Origin: Aureitalea sp. L0-47
GTDB taxonomy: Bacteria > Bacteroidota > Bacteroidia > Flavobacteriales > Flavobacteriaceae
Direction: 5' to 3'
DNA: 64,000 bases
Assembly (NCBI RefSeq): GCF_026126405.1
Contig: NZ_JAFMTQ010000014.1
Span: 34,531-98,530 of the forward strand
This document shows positions 43,962-52,532 of the stretch, one piece after another. Below the pieces are notes generated by a model. It had not been told where the DNA came from. It made no database searches and worked only from the letters and a program-made list of their open reading frames with translations. Each line of letters starts with the position of its first letter. The stretch's first letter is position 1. The translations under genes were made by a program, and so were the position numbers.

Positions 43962-44726
43962 TCACTCATTAACAACATTTAGTGCATTGATCTGCTCCCG
44001 GTATTCCTTAGGCAGAAGTAGCGTTTTCACAACATTGTCGAGTCTTACAAGGCGGCTTATTTTATATAGCGGAACCCCTGGAGCCAACCATTGGATATTG
44101 CTAAAACCCATATAATTCTTCACGATAACAGGAACAACCAGCTTCTGGGCCTCGATCAACAGACTGTAACGAGTATTTCCCAGCTGTTTCCTGTATTGAT
44201 TGAACAGATCAATTGTATACTCACTTTTCGTGAGGTCATTTTCTAAGTGAGCAGCGCGTACAGGGAGCCATTTCTTATAGTCTCGAGGGAGCTCTTTCAA
44301 ACCCATACGATCGCCCACCCTAACAAAGACATTATAAACTTCTTCTTTTTCGGTATCGTTTAGCTTTTTCTCCAGTAGCTCATAAGCGGCTATCGAATAA
44401 TGGATTAACATGAACAATACATCTCGATAAGCCCAATCGGGTATACTATATCCGCGACTTTTTTCTACCCCTTTATGGATTTTGCTAATTGTTTCTATAG
44501 CCTCATTTGCTGCTTCCGTAGTTGAAAACACAATAGACCTTGCATAGCGTACGGTGGAGAATAGCCTGCCTATAGGATCGGAAGGAAGCCTACCGGTAAA
44601 ATAGAGCCAATCCACCGCTTTATTAAGAGCAAACTCAGCCGCTGCCCCGGCGAAAATAAAAAGAATAGTATCGCTTTTCCCCCAGATCTTTCTTACTATG
44701 GAATCACTGTTAACAAAGTACTGCAT
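43962..44726 (-). CDS. Oxygenase MpaB family (DUF2236) protein
   Basis: 254 residues. Reads as the latex-clearing/MpaB-type heme-binding helical family: SDTILFIFAGAAAEFALNKA, VDWLYFTGRLPSDPIGRLFST and YARSIVFSTTEAANEAI near the N-terminus, then a Trp-rich DWAYRDVLFMLIHYS segment with a candidate heme ligand His. Substrate unknown. Stands alone; the 130-base upstream gap is shared with the divergent DUF2007 gene. Confidence 0.72.
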   Translation of the reverse strand: MQYFVNSDSIVRKIWGKSDTILFIFAGAAAEFALNKAVDWLYFTGRLPSDPIGRLFSTVRYARSIVFSTTEAANEAIETISKIHKGVEKSRGYSIPDWAYRDVLFMLIHYSIAAYELLEKKLNDTEKEEVYNVFVRVGDRMGLKELPRDYKKWLPVRAAHLENDLTKSEYTIDLFNQYRKQLGNTRYSLLIEAQKLVVPVIVKNYMGFSNIQWLAPGVPLYKISRLVRLDNVVKTLLLPKEYREQINALNVVNE

Positions 44727-44856
44727 ACAGAATCAGTCTATTACAAATTTACACCTTCAACCTCGATTAATCCCTATGATAAAGGTCATTAAATAGCCAC
44801 TATTATTCCGTATCTTTAAGTATTAAGATTAGACAATAACAAAAAATCATAGGAAT

Positions 44857-45090
44857 ATGAAAGGTGGAGAATTTATTGACGTATACTCAGGATCGGAAGT
44901 TCGGGTGATTATGCTGAAAGGGTTACTGGAAGAAATCGGTATTGAAGGAATTGTTCAGAACGAATTTCAGTCTGGAATAACTGCCGGTTTTGGCGGTGGA
45001 ACCATCAGCACAGTAAAACTCAAGGTTCATGAAGACGATCTGGAGAAAGCCAAACCAGTAGTTGAAGATTTTATTGAGAATCAGCATTAA
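44857..45090 (+). CDS. DUF2007 domain protein
   Basis: 77-residue soluble protein. The DUF2007 pattern is clear: FIDVYSGSEVRVIMLKGLLEE at the start, GIVQNE, and VKLKVHEDDLEKAKPVVEDF at the end, a small alpha/beta ferredoxin-like fold described as a putative signal-transducing protein. Function unknown. ATG start at 44857; converges on the MORN gene with a terminator in the 73-base gap. Confidence 0.85.
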   Translation: MKGGEFIDVYSGSEVRVIMLKGLLEEIGIEGIVQNEFQSGITAGFGGGTISTVKLKVHEDDLEKAKPVVEDFIENQH

Positions 45091-45130
45091 AAAATGCCTT
45101 AGCGAACAATTTAATGCGAGCTAAGGCATT
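45091..45130 (-). terminator. Terminator of the MORN/LysM gene
   Basis: Perfect 11-bp inverted repeat AATGCCTTAGC / GCTAAGGCATT (45093-45103 and 45120-45130, 16-base loop). Reading the minus strand, the stem ends in TTTTTT; reading plus, no T-run follows. Confidence 0.75.
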
Positions 45131-45163
45131 GACTAACAGTTTAATAACTGAAATCTATTTGGT

Positions 45164-48100
45164 CTAGTAGTATTTCTTAGTTAATAAGTCACCTTCTTCA
45201 TCGTACACGAGCCACTCACCTTTTTTCTTGAAGTTATTATACTCGCCTTCCGTTTTTAGCACACCGTTTTCGTGATAGAATTTCCAGAATCCGTGGATCT
45301 TTCCCTGGTCGTAGTTACCATCCGACTTTAACTGTCCGTTGTCATGGTAAAACTTCCATGGTCCGTTTTGCTGTCCATTCTCGAATGCACCCATGGATTC
45401 GAGCGTTCCGTCCTCATAATAGTTCTTCCATTCACCAGATTTCTGACCGTCTGAATAGCCTCCTATTTCTCTAATCTGACCATTCTTGTAATAGTACTCC
45501 CAGGTACCGATCTTCTTGCGTTCTTCATCGTAGATCCCCATATCGCGTAACTGACCGTCCCTGTAATATCCTCTGGCTATTTTAGGCTCGAAAGGTTTTG
45601 ATTCTTCCACGGCCAAAGTGGGAGTCACCGTTTCTTTCTTCGGACTAATCTTCAATTTCTGGCCTACAGCAAGCTTATCTGAACTCAAATTGTTCCACTT
45701 CCTGATATCACTTACTTTAACACCGTACTCACTAGCGATCTTACCCAGGTACTCTCCTCTACCCACTTTGTGGTAAATGGTTTCTGTTATGGCTTCCGAC
45801 TTAACGGTTGATTCGCTTTCAATTTTTGCCAACTCGGAAGCTTTTTGAGCCTTAGCAGCTGCAGCTTCTTCCAATGCCTTTTGATTTTCAACTTCTGCCA
45901 AACGTGCTGCTTCCTTCTCCGCAGCCTTCGCCTTCGCTTTTTCAGCTTCGATCTCGGTTAATCTTGCGATCTCTTTTTTGGCTGCTTCTTCCAAAGCTTT
46001 TTGCTTTGTTACCTCGGAGGCCAGACGTTCTGTTTCCAGTCGCTCTGCTTCTTTTCGAGCTGCTTCTTCAACTGCCTTTTGTTTCTCAATTTCGGCAAGA
46101 CGCGCTGCTTCCTTCTTCGCCGCTTCCTCGAGTGCCTTTTGCTTTTCTGCTTCAGCTATGCGGGCGGCTTCATTCTTCGCAGCTTCTTCTGCGGCTCTTT
46201 GCTTTTCTATTTCTGCTAATCTTTCCGCTTCTTTCAGAGCTGCCGCCTCTTCCTTAAGCATCTGTTCTTTCCTGGCAATTTCCTTTCTTACTTCTTCCTG
46301 AATTGCCGCATCACGTTCTGCTGCTGCAAGTCTTTCTGCTTCCAGGCGAGCTGCCTCCTTCTTTGCTGCTGCTTCAAGTGCCTTTTGCTTCTCTGCTTCA
46401 GCAATTCGTGCTGCCTCTTTGCGAGCTGCTTCAAGTTTCTCAGCTTCTCGTTTGGCTTCTTCCTCAAGGGCTTTCTGACGTTCCGCTTCGGCCAGTCTGG
46501 TTGCTTCTTTGCGAGCTGCCTCTAACCTTTCGGTTTCTTTTTTAGCAGCTTCTTGCAATGCTTTTTGTTTCTCAACTTCCGCAATTCTTGCAGCCTCCTT
46601 TCGGGCGGATTCCAGTCTTTCAGCTTCGCGTTTGGCTGCTTCTTCCATGGCTTTTTGACGTTCAAGTTCCGCCAGTCGTGCAGCTTCCCTGCGCGCAGCC
46701 TCAAGCTTCTCTGCCTCTCGTTTTGCAGCCTCTTCAAGAGCTTTTTGCTTTTCTACCTCAGCAATTCGCTGTGCCTCTTTACGAGCGGCTTCAACTCTTG
46801 CAGCTTCTTTCCTTGCAGCTTCTTCAAGAGCCTTTTGTTTTTCAATTTCAGCGAGTCGCATCGCTTCCTTTCTGGCAGCTTCTATTCGCTCTGCTTCTCG
46901 TTTGGCTGCTTCTTCCAGTGCCTTTTGCTTTTCTACCTCGGCTATTCTTTGTGCTTCTTTACGGGCCGCTTCAATCCGTTCTGCTTCGCGTTTCGAAGCC
47001 TCTTCCAATGCTTTCTGTTTTTCAAGTTCTGCTATGCGCAGCGCTTCTTTGCGCGCAGCCTCAACCCTTTCTGCTTCTTTTATCGCAGCCTCTTCCAATG
47101 CCTTCTCACGCTCTAATGCAGCCATGAGCTCTGCTTCTTTTTTGGCGGTTTCCAACTTCTCAGCTTCCCTTCGGGCGGCTTCCTCAAGTGCCTTTTCACG
47201 CTCAATTTCGGCCAGTCGGAGCGCTTCCTTACGTGCGGCCTCAATTTTTTCTGCCTCTCTTTTAGCAGCTTCCTCGAGTAATCGTTGTTTTTCTGTTTCA
47301 GCTTGTCTTTCTGCTTCCTTTAGCGCCAATTCCTTGCGTGCAGCCACTTCAAGGGCTGCCTCTTTTAACGCTGCTTCTCTCTGGGCCTGCTCTTTCAAAA
47401 CAACTTCTTTGGCAGCAGCTTCCTGCAATGCGAGTTCTTTCACGGCAGTCTCCTGAATTGCTTTTTCCTTCAACTCCGTCTCCATTCGAGCGGTTTCTCT
47501 AAGCTCAATTTCTTTTTTAGCTGCTTCTTTTAATGCTAATTCCTTAGCAGCTGCTTCTTTCAATGCTGCCTCTCTGCGAACTGCTTCTTCGGCCGCAGCT
47601 CTTTTTAATTCGGCCTCTTTCAATGCTGCTTCCTTCAGGGCCAATTCATTTCTGGCAGCTTCGAGTCGGGCTTCTTCTTTTAACTGCGCCTCCCTTTTTG
47701 CTTTTTCTTCCAGGGCCAATTCCTTAGCTGCAGCCTCAATCATTGCAGCCTCCCGCGAAGCGGCTTCTTTTCTGGCTGCCTCTTTAAGTTCGGCTTCCTT
47801 CTTAGCAGCCTCCCTCAAAGCAACCTCTTTAAGAGCAGCTTCCTGCAAAGCTGCTTCTTTCATAGCCATTTCCTTGGCAGCAGCTTCTTTCAATGCGGCT
47901 TCTTTGAGCGCTGCTTCCTTTAGTTCCGCATCTTTCTTATTCTTTTCCTCTTCCGCAATTGCTTTTTGTTCAGCAACTTTATTCGCTGCGTCATTGTTCA
48001 AATCGATAATGGCCTCAAGTTTCTTCACGCGGAAAGAACTTTCGTCTAATTGCTTTTTAAGGTAATTGGCATAGGCTGCCTCGTTCATTAGTTCTTTTTC

Positions 48101-48682
48101 CTTCTGACTTAATTTCTGAACGAGTTCCTCTTTATTCTCAGGGAGTGTTTCGGTGGCCGAAGGAGTTTCTTCTTCTACTACTACTGTGACATCAGTGGTT
48201 GTTCCCGGACTAGTTTGAGCGAATTCAGATCGGTCCATAGGTGTTACCTGCGCAATACCAACTCCACGTCTTCTTGTGGGCTGTTTACGTGCCTGAGCGG
48301 TTATCATGTCGGACATATATAATACCTCACCCGGCTTTTCACCTTCAGAACCATATCCAACCCGCTCCAGTTCGCCGTTAGGGAGAAAATACTTCCACTC
48401 ACCTGTTTTCTGGCCTCTTATATAGGTTCCGATGGACTGTAGTTTTCCATTCGTATGGTAATATTTCCATTCTCCGGATTTCCTGCCTTCCGAGTATCTT
48501 CCTATGTCACTCAAGCGTCCGTTTTCGTGATAAAACTTCCACAAACCGGACTCTTTTTCACCGGAAAATGAACCGGTATAATGGATATTACCATTGGGAT
48601 ATTGCCGCCCAACATAACTCATTTGGGCTTGTACTTCCATTGAAAGAAGCGCAATTAATAAAACGAGTAATAGTTTTTTCAT
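45164..48682 (-). CDS. Giant secreted MORN-repeat / charged helix / LysM protein
   Basis: 1172 residues. Signal peptide 1-20, then four MORN/YwqK-type repeats (about 22-125, e.g. GLWKFYHENGRLSDIGRY). Residues about 250-445 are nearly pure five-residue repeats of the KEAAL type; about 450-950 are ten or more 30-residue repeats of the form EAARKEAxRxAEIEKQKAL plus EEAAKREAER. A LysM peptidoglycan-binding domain (about 973-1018; GEYLGKIASEYGVKVSDIRKW) and six further MORN/YwqK repeats (about 1036-1172) end the protein. The middle should form an extremely long stable alpha-helix (on the order of 100 nm by 1.5 A per residue). Probably a periplasmic ruler or tether; no family known to me. The repetitive DNA produces large false ORFs on the opposite strand. 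Confidence 0.9.
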   Translation of the reverse strand: MKKLLLVLLIALLSMEVQAQMSYVGRQYPNGNIHYTGSFSGEKESGLWKFYHENGRLSDIGRYSEGRKSGEWKYYHTNGKLQSIGTYIRGQKTGEWKYFLPNGELERVGYGSEGEKPGEVLYMSDMITAQARKQPTRRRGVGIAQVTPMDRSEFAQTSPGTTTDVTVVVEEETPSATETLPENKEELVQKLSQKEKELMNEAAYANYLKKQLDESSFRVKKLEAIIDLNNDAANKVAEQKAIAEEEKNKKDAELKEAALKEAALKEAAAKEMAMKEAALQEAALKEVALREAAKKEAELKEAARKEAASREAAMIEAAAKELALEEKAKREAQLKEEARLEAARNELALKEAALKEAELKRAAAEEAVRREAALKEAAAKELALKEAAKKEIELRETARMETELKEKAIQETAVKELALQEAAAKEVVLKEQAQREAALKEAALEVAARKELALKEAERQAETEKQRLLEEAAKREAEKIEAARKEALRLAEIEREKALEEAARREAEKLETAKKEAELMAALEREKALEEAAIKEAERVEAARKEALRIAELEKQKALEEASKREAERIEAARKEAQRIAEVEKQKALEEAAKREAERIEAARKEAMRLAEIEKQKALEEAARKEAARVEAARKEAQRIAEVEKQKALEEAAKREAEKLEAARREAARLAELERQKAMEEAAKREAERLESARKEAARIAEVEKQKALQEAAKKETERLEAARKEATRLAEAERQKALEEEAKREAEKLEAARKEAARIAEAEKQKALEAAAKKEAARLEAERLAAAERDAAIQEEVRKEIARKEQMLKEEAAALKEAERLAEIEKQRAAEEAAKNEAARIAEAEKQKALEEAAKKEAARLAEIEKQKAVEEAARKEAERLETERLASEVTKQKALEEAAKKEIARLTEIEAEKAKAKAAEKEAARLAEVENQKALEEAAAAKAQKASELAKIESESTVKSEAITETIYHKVGRGEYLGKIASEYGVKVSDIRKWNNLSSDKLAVGQKLKISPKKETVTPTLAVEESKPFEPKIARGYYRDGQLRDMGIYDEERKKIGTWEYYYKNGQIREIGGYSDGQKSGEWKNYYEDGTLESMGAFENGQQNGPWKFYHDNGQLKSDGNYDQGKIHGFWKFYHENGVLKTEGEYNNFKKKGEWLVYDEEGDLLTKKYY

Positions 48683-49189
48683 ATCTGATGGGTATACAAT
48701 TCAACAATCATCTAATTCCCTTATTAGGAAATAGATACATTGCACATATAGGTAAGAAATGGAGAGTTGGGACGATGGTAGATCAATTATAACCTTCTGC
48801 GATTCAGTATTACCTGATATGTGCGTATTTCAACAAATTTCGCACACCGATAGAAGGTGGAGAAGCCATCGGAATTTGAAAAATACAAAAATTAGGTGTC
48901 ACCGCGCCTACGGGATAGCCAAAATTTGACTTAGAAACAGAAAATTAAGTGTATACACTAATAGTTAATATTGAGTCCTTCAGAAGGTAATTCGGAAACA
49001 AAAAAAGCTAAGAGAATCGCCATTTCGACTGAAAAACCCAACTAAAACAAGAGTAGGAATATTTTAAGAGCTTCATGATAATTATCAGATTTTTTCTTCG
49101 CCGGAAGGGCTACATTTGAGTCTGAAGTCACTGTAAATGTGGCACTTCGGAAGATCAATCGAAACAGTAAAAATTTAAAATTTTAGTTC
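48683..49189. other. Divergent intergenic region with asnA promoter elements
   Basis: 507 bases without a credible gene. It holds a 12-base palindrome TGATAATTATCA at 49076-49087 and a perfect -7 box TACATTTG at 49111-49118, 72 bases upstream of the asnA ATG, with no TTG at the -33 distance. The left part should contain the MORN gene promoter, but I see no clear consensus there. Confidence 0.5.
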
Positions 49190-50317
49190 ATGGATGTAAA
49201 ACAATCAGACTTAGCAGGTCCCGGCATCAGCACTTACGAAGAAGTTAGTAAAGTTCTACCGAATGACTACAAACCATTGCTCTCTCCCCTGAAACGTATG
49301 GAAGCTCTTTACCTGGTGAAAGAGTACATCGAAAAAGGACTAGCAGAGGAATTAAATCTTCAAATGGTTCAGGTTCCTTTAATTGTGAGTAAGGACAGTG
49401 GTGTAAATGACTACCTGGACAGAGACGGATCGCGCACACCTGTTGAATTTCCCGCTGGTTTAGGGCTTCCTAAGCGTATGGAGGCACAGATCGTGCAGGC
49501 AGCTACAAAATGGAAACGAATGGCACTGGCTCAATTTGAATGCGAAGTAGGGCAAGGTATTAACACCGATATGCGAGCCGTTCGCAAAGATTATTTCCTC
49601 GATCACGACCATTCCGCCTATGTTGATCAATGGGATTGGGAAAAAACGATTGCCGAAAGCGACAGAACGCTTGAATACCTCAAAGACGCAGTGCGAAAAA
49701 TCTGGAAAGTGATTCGAGGTGCCGGCATTATGATCAAGGAAAAATTCCCTGAACTCAATGATCCCCGTTATCCGGACTTCCCCGAAGAACTCGAATTCTT
49801 CCACGCTGAGGAAATACTGGACATGTATCCTGACCTTCCCAGAAAACAACGCGAAACGCGCTTAATCCAGGAGCACCCGGCCGTATTTATCATTGGAATT
49901 GGATCCGTATTAAAAGATGGTTATCCTCACGAAATGAGAGCGGCAGATTATGACGACTGGATTACTCCAACCGTTATGAAAAATGGTGAGCAATACTACG
50001 GTCTGAACGGTGATATCCTTGTATGGAATCCTGTGACGAAGAGAAGACACGAGTTATCGTCCATGGGAATTCGCGTTACTAAGGAAAGCATGAAAGCGCA
50101 ATTGGAATTGTCGGGCCAATCCGATTTCCTTGAACTTCCTTACCACCAGGCCATCCTGAACGATGAAATCCCTCTAAGTATTGGCGGAGGTATAGGACAG
50201 GCGCGTACTTATATGTACTTACTTCGAACAGCACACCTGGGAGAAGTAACTGTTTCTATCTGGCCGGACAAGCTTAAGGAAATCTGTGCCGAGAAGAACA
50301 TTGAAGTACTAGAATAG
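49190..50317 (+). CDS. asnA: Aspartate-ammonia ligase
   Basis: ATP-dependent asparagine synthetase using ammonia, cytosolic; class II aminoacyl-tRNA synthetase-like fold. 375 residues (E. coli AsnA 330). Hallmarks: LNLQMVQVPLIVSKDSGVND, FECEVGQGINTDMRAVRKD, SAYVDQWDWEK, ELSSMGIRV and LPYHQAILNDEIPLSIGGGIGQ. The insertion around residues 180-235 (FPELNDPRYPDFPEELEFFH) accounts for the extra length. A palindrome and -7 box upstream suggest regulated transcription. Confidence 0.95.
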   Translation: MDVKQSDLAGPGISTYEEVSKVLPNDYKPLLSPLKRMEALYLVKEYIEKGLAEELNLQMVQVPLIVSKDSGVNDYLDRDGSRTPVEFPAGLGLPKRMEAQIVQAATKWKRMALAQFECEVGQGINTDMRAVRKDYFLDHDHSAYVDQWDWEKTIAESDRTLEYLKDAVRKIWKVIRGAGIMIKEKFPELNDPRYPDFPEELEFFHAEEILDMYPDLPRKQRETRLIQEHPAVFIIGIGSVLKDGYPHEMRAADYDDWITPTVMKNGEQYYGLNGDILVWNPVTKRRHELSSMGIRVTKESMKAQLELSGQSDFLELPYHQAILNDEIPLSIGGGIGQARTYMYLLRTAHLGEVTVSIWPDKLKEICAEKNIEVLE

Positions 50318-50345
50318 TACAGACTTCAGTACAGAATATAAATCA

Positions 50346-50382
50346 GGTTTCAGGCGATTATTTCTTTGCCTGGAACCTGAAT
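50346..50382. terminator. Probable bidirectional hairpin after asnA
   Basis: Inverted repeat CAGGTTTCAGGC / GCCTGGAACCTG (one mismatch) centred near 50362 in the gap between asnA and the small convergent gene, overlapping the last codons of the latter. T-runs are weak, so it may be a stabilising 3' hairpin instead. Confidence 0.45.
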
Positions 50383-50531
50383 AATTCTACACCTATACTG
50401 ACAAGAATAATGGAGATAGCCAACATTTTAGCGGGTTGAGACAGCGGGGATAATAAAAAGTGACTTCCCAGTGCTCCAATAGCCACGGATACCAAAAGAA
50501 TCTTTACTGAGTGAAAAAATAATCGTACCAT
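50358..50531 (-). CDS. Small two-helix membrane protein
   Basis: 57 residues: MVRLFFHSVKILLVSVAIGA begins the first helix, a short loop SHFLLSPLSQPAK follows, then a second helix LAISIILVSIGVELF and a basic end RFQAKK. The ATG at 50531 lies 5 bases after the stop of the 128-residue gene, so the two probably form an operon, which is the main support for it being real. Function unknown. Confidence 0.6.
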   Translation of the reverse strand: MVRLFFHSVKILLVSVAIGALGSHFLLSPLSQPAKMLAISIILVSIGVELFRFQAKK

Positions 50532-50536
50532 CACTG

Positions 50537-50923
50537 TTAAGCGCTAATTACTGCAGGTAGTCCAACTTCAGACAAACTGCTATATTTAAATAAAAGGTTT
50601 CGGTAAAAACGAATATCCTGCGGGCTTCTCTCCAGACATCCTTTTAGGGTCTCCTCCAAATTCGAATAAGAAATCGTAAGAGCAACAGCATTGTTCAGGC
50701 TGTATAAATTATCCTCTTCCTGCATTCTTGGATTTTCAGAATTCCACAAGGTTAAAGTAGATGCCTCGTCATTGATGGTCACCTCTACCGACTTGAAAAA
50801 ATGTCTCAGTAATTCTTTTTGAAAATAATACAATCGATGATCCTCGTGAGAGTGAGAATCCGCGCAGCTCCTAGTGATGAGTTTACGCATTTCATCGTGC
50901 ACGTTAAACACTTGATTCTTCAT
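50537..50923 (-). CDS. Conserved-looking hypothetical protein
   Basis: 128-residue soluble protein with no signal or membrane segment. The N-terminal third is His-rich (RSCADSHSHEDHRLYYFQ, which could bind metal) and the rest alternates strands and helices (VEVTINDEASTLTLWN; ALTISYSNLEETLKGC). I recognise no family. First gene of a two-gene unit with the small membrane protein. Confidence 0.6.
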   Translation of the reverse strand: MKNQVFNVHDEMRKLITRSCADSHSHEDHRLYYFQKELLRHFFKSVEVTINDEASTLTLWNSENPRMQEEDNLYSLNNAVALTISYSNLEETLKGCLERSPQDIRFYRNLLFKYSSLSEVGLPAVISA

Positions 50924-51046
50924 AGCAATACAATTAATTCACCTAAAAGTACGCCTTAAAGAATCCTATTATTGTTAAGAAAACATTGTTTAGGATGATT
51001 TTAACAGCTTGTAAATCATACTGTTAAAATATTAAGAGGGAATTTC

Positions 51047-51490
51047 TTACTTAACCACTTCCCGGCCCGAATCTTGCCAGGCCACTATCCCGCCGTCCAG
51101 GTCATAGACCCTGGTAAATCCCATTTCTTCCATCATGGCAGCCGTATCGGCGCTTCTTCGGCCACTTCGGCAAAAAACGTAAACGGGATTATCTTTATCA
51201 AGTACTTTGAGCTGCTCTTTGAAATCGTCTGCGTAGAAATCGAAGTGAATCGATCCGGCAATCGTACCCTCCGCAACCTCCTCTGGTGTTCGGACATCGA
51301 CCACTTGAACGTCACCTACTGCATTGATATGTTTTTCGAAGTCTTCGGAATTCAATAGGGAGACCACTTCCTGGGTCGTCACTGCTTCTGAAACCTCTTC
51401 TGCTTGTGTTTTTTTCGACTCAGACTCTTTACAGCTCATCATTCCGAAGAAAAGAATGATCAGCAAACTCATGTACTTGATTGTTTTCAT
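51047..51490 (-). CDS. Rhodanese-domain lipoprotein
   Basis: 147 residues. Signal with lipobox (FFGMMSCKES), a short acidic linker, then one rhodanese domain (about 45-147): VQVVDVRTPEEVAEGTIAGS and the active-site loop VFCRSGRRS, ending GGIVAWQDSG. Sulfur-transfer or redox protein in the periplasm. The ATG at 51490 is 1 base after the stop of the cytosolic rhodanese, so the two are coupled. The frame extends 13 codons upstream but the lipoprotein start is preferred. Confidence 0.85.
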   Translation of the reverse strand: MKTIKYMSLLIILFFGMMSCKESESKKTQAEEVSEAVTTQEVVSLLNSEDFEKHINAVGDVQVVDVRTPEEVAEGTIAGSIHFDFYADDFKEQLKVLDKDNPVYVFCRSGRRSADTAAMMEEMGFTRVYDLDGGIVAWQDSGREVVK

Positions 51491-51491
51491 G

Positions 51492-51803
51492 TTATACGGC
51501 TTTATCACCCTGCCATTGTTCAAATCCACCCAGCAGGTTGTATGTTTTACTGAAACCTATGGAATTTAAGATCATACAGGCTTGTTTACTTCTTCCCCCA
51601 CTCCTGCAATAAATATAGTAACTCTTGGATTTATCCAGCTCGTTAGCTTTCTGCATAAAGCTTCCTGCATCCTGGATATTGATATGAAGCGCATCGGGAA
51701 TGTAGCCCTGTTCAATTTCGAAGGGCGTTCTTACATCCACTATTACGGCGTCCGGATCGTTCTCCATCATCTCTGTCCATTGCTGTTGCGATAGGTCTTG
51801 CAT
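51492..51803 (-). CDS. Single-domain rhodanese
   Basis: 103-residue cytosolic sulfurtransferase-like protein. VIVDVRTPFEIEQGYIPDAL and the catalytic loop YIYCRSGGRSKQA (Cys nucleophile) are clear; ends GGFEQWQGDKAV. Pairs with the exported rhodanese directly downstream. A terminator (51850-51875) separates it from the thioredoxin-like genes. Confidence 0.88.
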   Translation of the reverse strand: MQDLSQQQWTEMMENDPDAVIVDVRTPFEIEQGYIPDALHINIQDAGSFMQKANELDKSKSYYIYCRSGGRSKQACMILNSIGFSKTYNLLGGFEQWQGDKAV

Positions 51804-51840
51804 AGATTATTTTTGGGCAAAATTAAGCTTTTTGAGACAA

Positions 51841-51880
51841 GAAATAAAAACCGGCTCTTTGAAGTAAGAACCGGTCTATA
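51841..51880 (-). terminator. Terminator of the thioredoxin-like operon
   Basis: Stem ACCGGCTCTT / AAGAACCGGT (51850-51859 and 51866-51875, one mismatch) with A-rich flank on the left, which on the minus strand becomes TTTTTATTTC. It begins 16 bases after the stop of the thioredoxin-family gene. Confidence 0.75.
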
Positions 51881-51896
51881 TTTTTTGGGCTAAAAT

Positions 51897-52526
51897 TTAT
51901 TGCTTCACCGAGCAACCGATGGCTTTGGTTTCTTTTACAGTAACCTCTTTCCCATCGAGCAATTCATAAATCGCGTTCGCCAGGAAACGATCTTTAACAG
52001 CGGCACCGTTACGCACATTGTCGTCTATCGCACCAATATATCGAACTACCCGGCCTGCATCTGTTTTTTCCAGCAGGTAGACATGAGGTGTCTTAGTTGC
52101 ACCATATTCGGCATAGACTGTGTTGGTTTTGTCGTACAGGTAAGGAAAGGTAAATCCTTTATCCTTGGCTTTTTTCTGCATTAATTCGTAAGTGTCGTCC
52201 GGCTGTACTTCAGGATTATTCGGATTTATCGCTATTACAGGATATCCTTTGCCTTTAAATTCAGCATCCAGGGCGATGATCCTGTCTTCGCTGGCCACGG
52301 CGTAGGGACAGGTGTTACAGGTAAAGATCACAATGAACCCTTTGGCTTCAGGATAGTCGTCGTAACTAACCATGTTACCATCGGTGTTCAACAGGTTGAT
52401 CGCAGCGGCCATATCACCAATTCCATAACCGTCATCTTCCGAATCGCCTGCGGTTGAAAACCCGACAAAGGCGAATGACGCCATAATCAGGAGACTGAGT
52501 ACAAATACTAATTTTTTATTTTTCAT
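51897..52526 (-). CDS. Exported thioredoxin/AhpC-TSA family protein
   Basis: 209 residues, signal peptide 1-26 (FVGFSTAG). Peroxiredoxin/TlpA-like fold with FIVIFTCNTCPYAVASEDR: the CxxC is C-N-T-C, followed by Pro, as in the redoxin family found near lipid-phosphatase-like proteins. cis-Pro motif TKTPHVYLLE is present. Likely periplasmic thiol reductase. Starts 6 bases after the TlpA-like gene, in the same operon; ends CSVKQ with an extra Cys. Confidence 0.82.
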   Translation of the reverse strand: MKNKKLVFVLSLLIMASFAFVGFSTAGDSEDDGYGIGDMAAAINLLNTDGNMVSYDDYPEAKGFIVIFTCNTCPYAVASEDRIIALDAEFKGKGYPVIAINPNNPEVQPDDTYELMQKKAKDKGFTFPYLYDKTNTVYAEYGATKTPHVYLLEKTDAGRVVRYIGAIDDNVRNGAAVKDRFLANAIYELLDGKEVTVKETKAIGCSVKQ

Positions 52527-52532
52527 GATTTT

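Noticed and set aside
45874..47456. Several long plus-strand ORFs (up to about 190 codons) opposite the MORN/LysM gene
   Set aside because: They are by-products of the A/E/K/R-rich repeats: the reverse complement of GCN/GAR/AAR codons rarely contains stops. Their translations are monotonous (Ser/Ala/Phe or Leu/Pro runs) and lack starts or neighbours that make sense.
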